Positions 15,090 through 16,547 of a stretch of DNA of 16,547 nucleotides are shown here, in pieces (within the stretch, counting starts at the first letter, position 1; each line of letters opens with the position of its first letter). Both the position numbers and the translations under genes were made by a program. Location of the stretch: assembly GCA_024689285.1 (NCBI GenBank), contig JAILDR010000229.1:1-16547 (forward strand), given 5' to 3'. The notes beneath the pieces were generated by a model. That model was not told where the DNA came from, did no database searches, and worked only from the letters and a program-made list of their open reading frames with translations. This DNA comes from Bacteroidales bacterium (GTDB lineage Bacteria; Bacteroidota; Bacteroidia; Bacteroidales; F082).

Positions 15090-15797
15090 CTACAGCTTAA
15101 ACATCACCGTCCCGATTATGGGATGGTTGACATACAATGGGTATCCCAAATATTGGGCTGTGTAGTCCTTGTTGAAGTGGTTCAGCAGGCCGTAGGCGGA
15201 TGAAATCTTGAAAATAATGTCCTTATGTCGGATGCCGATGCCGAAGTTCCACGACATCCCTATCCAATTCCATGCGGGTTTGCCGCTGTTCTGGAGCGGG
15301 CTGCCGAACAGGAAGCTGCCGCTCCCTGTCATGCCTCCGATGGAGGCGTTGGACTGGCGGTAAAGCACCATGTCGAGGCTCGGGCCCGTGAACAGCTGAA
15401 GCTCGGTTTGGCTTCCAAGCCGGTCGTGGTACTGCAGCATGACGGGAATCACCCCGCTGAGGTCGTGCGCCTTCATTTCGTAGGTCTGCTCGCCGTCGCT
15501 GAACTTGGCGTAGGGATGGCAGTATTCGAGGCGCACGCCCGTCAGGATGCCAAGGGGTGTCTTACCCAACATGTACTCACGATTGTATTCCAAACCATAG
15601 GCAAGGGCCATTTTTCCCTGCTCCGATGCGATGTACGACATGCTGATGCCGTTGCACTGCATCGTCTTGCCCATCACGCTGATGCCCAAGGTGTTGTTGA
15701 CCCGACGGCTGCTGACGGACTCGTTTTTGTCCTCCCGCTGGGCGAATGCCGTGGTGCCCAGCAGCAATGCGATTAATAATAATGCTCTGTGTTTCAT
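15090..15797 (-). CDS. Outer-membrane beta-barrel protein, function unknown
   Basis: A 235-residue exported protein. ATG 15797 is chosen because it gives a clean signal peptide, MKHRALLLIALLLGTTAFA with cleavage before Gln20; the longer in-frame reading to 16010 would overlap the upstream gene. The mature chain is built of alternating strands typical of an 8- to 10-strand barrel: LGISVMGKTMQCNGISMSYI, MALAYGLEYNREYMLG, TGVRLEYCHPYAKF, VIPVMLQYHDRLG, TELQLFTGPSLDMVLY, WNWIGMSWNFGIGIRHKDI, and a last strand TVMFKL. The pattern of a short barrel whose middle has LQLFTGPSLDMVL resembles the porin-like/OmpW-like 'outer membrane beta-barrel' proteins of Bacteroidetes (PorT-like family), with no specific ligand known. 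It follows the DUF3592-like gene by 25 nt, probably one operon. Confidence 0.82.
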   Translation of the reverse strand: MKHRALLLIALLLGTTAFAQREDKNESVSSRRVNNTLGISVMGKTMQCNGISMSYIASEQGKMALAYGLEYNREYMLGKTPLGILTGVRLEYCHPYAKFSDGEQTYEMKAHDLSGVIPVMLQYHDRLGSQTELQLFTGPSLDMVLYRQSNASIGGMTGSGSFLFGSPLQNSGKPAWNWIGMSWNFGIGIRHKDIIFKISSAYGLLNHFNKDYTAQYLGYPLYVNHPIIGTVMFKL

Positions 15798-15822
15798 TGA
15801 ATAAGTGATATTAAATGATTGC

Positions 15823-16299
15823 TTAAAAGTTCTTCCACCATGTTTTGGACTTCTCCACCCTTTCCCTCTCCAACACCACCCTTTCCGACAACCTATTAAA
15901 CTTCTCATCAGAAACTGGTATGGGCTCGTCAATATATATCCGGGACTTTTTATTCGGTTTATTGGGATTATACCTAACTCTATAGGTGCTTCCGACAACA
16001 GCTCTATCAAATTGTTCTCTTTCGTTTAAATAAAAGGAAGTTATCCCGTCAAGGATGGTGTCGTCCTTAATAAAGGAATAGTTAATAATAAGACAATCAG
16101 TGTACCTTGATCCAGCAACATAAGTACGGGTCACCATACCCACCGTTTCTACACCATTTGTCATGAGCGCTCCCCTTTCTTTGCTGATAAAGAAAGCACA
16201 GACAAGTCCAAGAAAGAGGCTACAAGCCATTATTATTAGAGCCCTTGTGGCTTTATTTCTGCTTTTTTTGTCTTTTTGAGTTTTTGGGGTCATGATCAT
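15823..16299 (-). CDS. DUF3592-like membrane protein
   Basis: A 158-residue protein with a basic N-terminus (KTQKDKKSRNKATR), one membrane helix (about 18-38), and a small soluble domain (about 48-125) ending VGSTYRVRYNPNKPNKKSRIY, the pattern of DUF3592-type domains (a beta-rich unit with V-G-T-V-x-Y-P-P). The tail (130-158) is Arg/Glu/Lys-rich and helical. Start at either ATG 16299 or ATG 16293, which lie two codons apart; the first is listed. Function is unknown for the family. It precedes the beta-barrel gene by 25 nt. By eye it is more AT-rich than its neighbour. Confidence 0.75.
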   Translation of the reverse strand: MIMTPKTQKDKKSRNKATRALIIMACSLFLGLVCAFFISKERGALMTNGVETVGMVTRTYVAGSRYTDCLIINYSFIKDDTILDGITSFYLNEREQFDRAVVGSTYRVRYNPNKPNKKSRIYIDEPIPVSDEKFNRLSERVVLERERVEKSKTWWKNF

Positions 16300-16339
16300 G
16301 AGTTTTGTTTGTTATAAATCTCAAGCAGCAAAACGGGCT

Positions 16340-16417
16340 TCACTCCTTCACCACCTTCCTGACCACCACAAAGCCCTTTTCATCGGCAATGCGAAGGGTG
16401 TAGACTCCCTGCGTTCT
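16340..16417 (-). pseudogene. C-terminal fragment of a type IX secretion (T9SS type A) sorting domain
   Basis: A 25-codon open stretch ends in TGA and translates to RTQGVYTLRIADEKGFVVVRKVVKE. This is a nearly ideal last third of a T9SS type A C-terminal sorting domain: G-VY-LR-, a turn, then V-V-RKVVK- to the stop. Such tails are found only at the ends of exported proteins of Bacteroidetes. Nothing upstream in this frame continues it: a TGA stands directly before (16418-16420), and other frames show no CTD start. So it is read as the leftover end of a lost gene. It has GC-rich codons like the housekeeping genes. It also signals that the organism has or had a T9SS. Confidence 0.7.
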
Positions 16418-16543
16418 TCAACCCATTTGCGGCCGGCCAAAGATAGCGTCGATAATGACTATTCCAAACAAAGAAAGGATACAAAACACGATGCAGAAGA
16501 ACGACCGCCAATGACGGGTTCTTTTATCTTCGTTCGCAAACAT
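16418..16543 (-). CDS. Possible 41-residue single-span membrane peptide, perhaps the end of a longer gene
   Basis: ATG 16543 to TGA 16418 encodes 41 residues: a charged start MFANEDKRTRHWRS, a hydrophobic helix (about 15-35: FFCIVFCILSLFGIVIIDAIF) and a short polar end GRPQMG. The positive N-terminus and single helix are what a small inner-membrane protein would have. Only 4 bases lie to its left in the reading direction before the window ends, so it could be the tail of a larger gene. Against it: a promoter-like sequence lies inside it, and it is in the same frame as the sorting-domain fragment that follows its stop. Confidence 0.35.
   Translation of the reverse strand: MFANEDKRTRHWRSFFCIVFCILSLFGIVIIDAIFGRPQMG
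16438..16468 (-). promoter_or_regulatory. Possible promoter for the DUF3592/beta-barrel genes
   Basis: TTTG (16468-16465), 19 nt, then TATCTTTG (16445-16438) on the minus strand is an exact TTTG-N19-TAnnTTTG match. It would begin transcription near 16431 with a leader of about 130 nt that includes the sorting-domain fragment. It is inside the possible 41-residue frame, so the two readings compete. Confidence 0.45.
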
Positions 16544-16547
16544 CGCC

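Noticed and set aside
15798..16010. N-terminal extension of the beta-barrel protein
   Set aside because: It lies antiparallel-free but out of frame inside the DUF3592-like gene on the same strand; ATG 15797 starts a classic signal peptide.

Overview
The window is a stretch of a Bacteroidota chromosome, most likely Bacteroidales. The evidence is a Bacteroidetes-type 5S rRNA, a lipoprotein TamA-like (TamL) outer-membrane assembly factor, a signal peptidase I with an extra N-terminal membrane domain, an FtsK-LolA gene pair, a remnant of a type IX secretion (T9SS) sorting domain, and several minus-strand promoters that match the Bacteroidetes sigma-ABfr consensus (TTTG or TTG, 19 nt, TAnnTTTG). 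I cannot name a genus from the sequence alone.

Layout. The left edge (1-165) is the end of an rRNA operon on the plus strand: 5S rRNA and its terminator. Every protein gene runs on the minus strand, towards the rRNA operon. Reading along the minus strand from the right edge: a possible small membrane peptide, a 25-codon leftover of a T9SS sorting domain, a DUF3592-like membrane protein and an outer-membrane beta-barrel protein (16543-15090). Next is a gene-free stretch of about 500 bp holding an 11-nt phased repeat array, followed by signal peptidase I (lepB), a lipoprotein, a membrane protein with an internal duplication, a higB-higA toxin-antitoxin pair, ftsK, lolA, exbB-exbD-tonB, folC, tamL and a RecD/UvrD-like helicase that ends 17 nt from the rRNA terminator hairpin tail.

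How the genes fit together. Most are housekeeping envelope functions: protein export (lepB), lipoprotein trafficking (LolA), outer-membrane assembly (TamL), energy transduction to the outer membrane (ExbB/ExbD/TonB), plus chromosome segregation (FtsK), folate synthesis (FolC) and DNA processing (helicase). Tight spacing suggests three transcription groups: ftsK-lolA; exbB-exbD-tonB; folC-tamL-helicase. Two dispersed palindromic repeats sit exactly at the boundaries of these groups. The stretch 10.66-13.0 kb (higA, higB, the duplicated-domain protein, the lipoprotein) looks AT-richer by eye and carries genes without housekeeping roles, so it reads as an accessory insert between ftsK and lepB.

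Most interesting signals: (1) a 110-bp head-to-head inverted array of ten degenerate 11-mers (consensus ATACCGAACAA), continued by other 11-nt repeats in the same phase, between lepB and the beta-barrel gene; (2) a higBA promoter with an exact TTTG-N19-TATTTTTG match and CTTACAA half-sites overlapping and flanking it; (3) an uncharacterised membrane protein with a clear internal tandem duplication; (4) an orphan T9SS sorting-domain tail next to a tiny possible membrane peptide. I saw no CRISPR array, no transposase and no tRNA. I do not see a clear new multi-gene defence or biosynthetic system.
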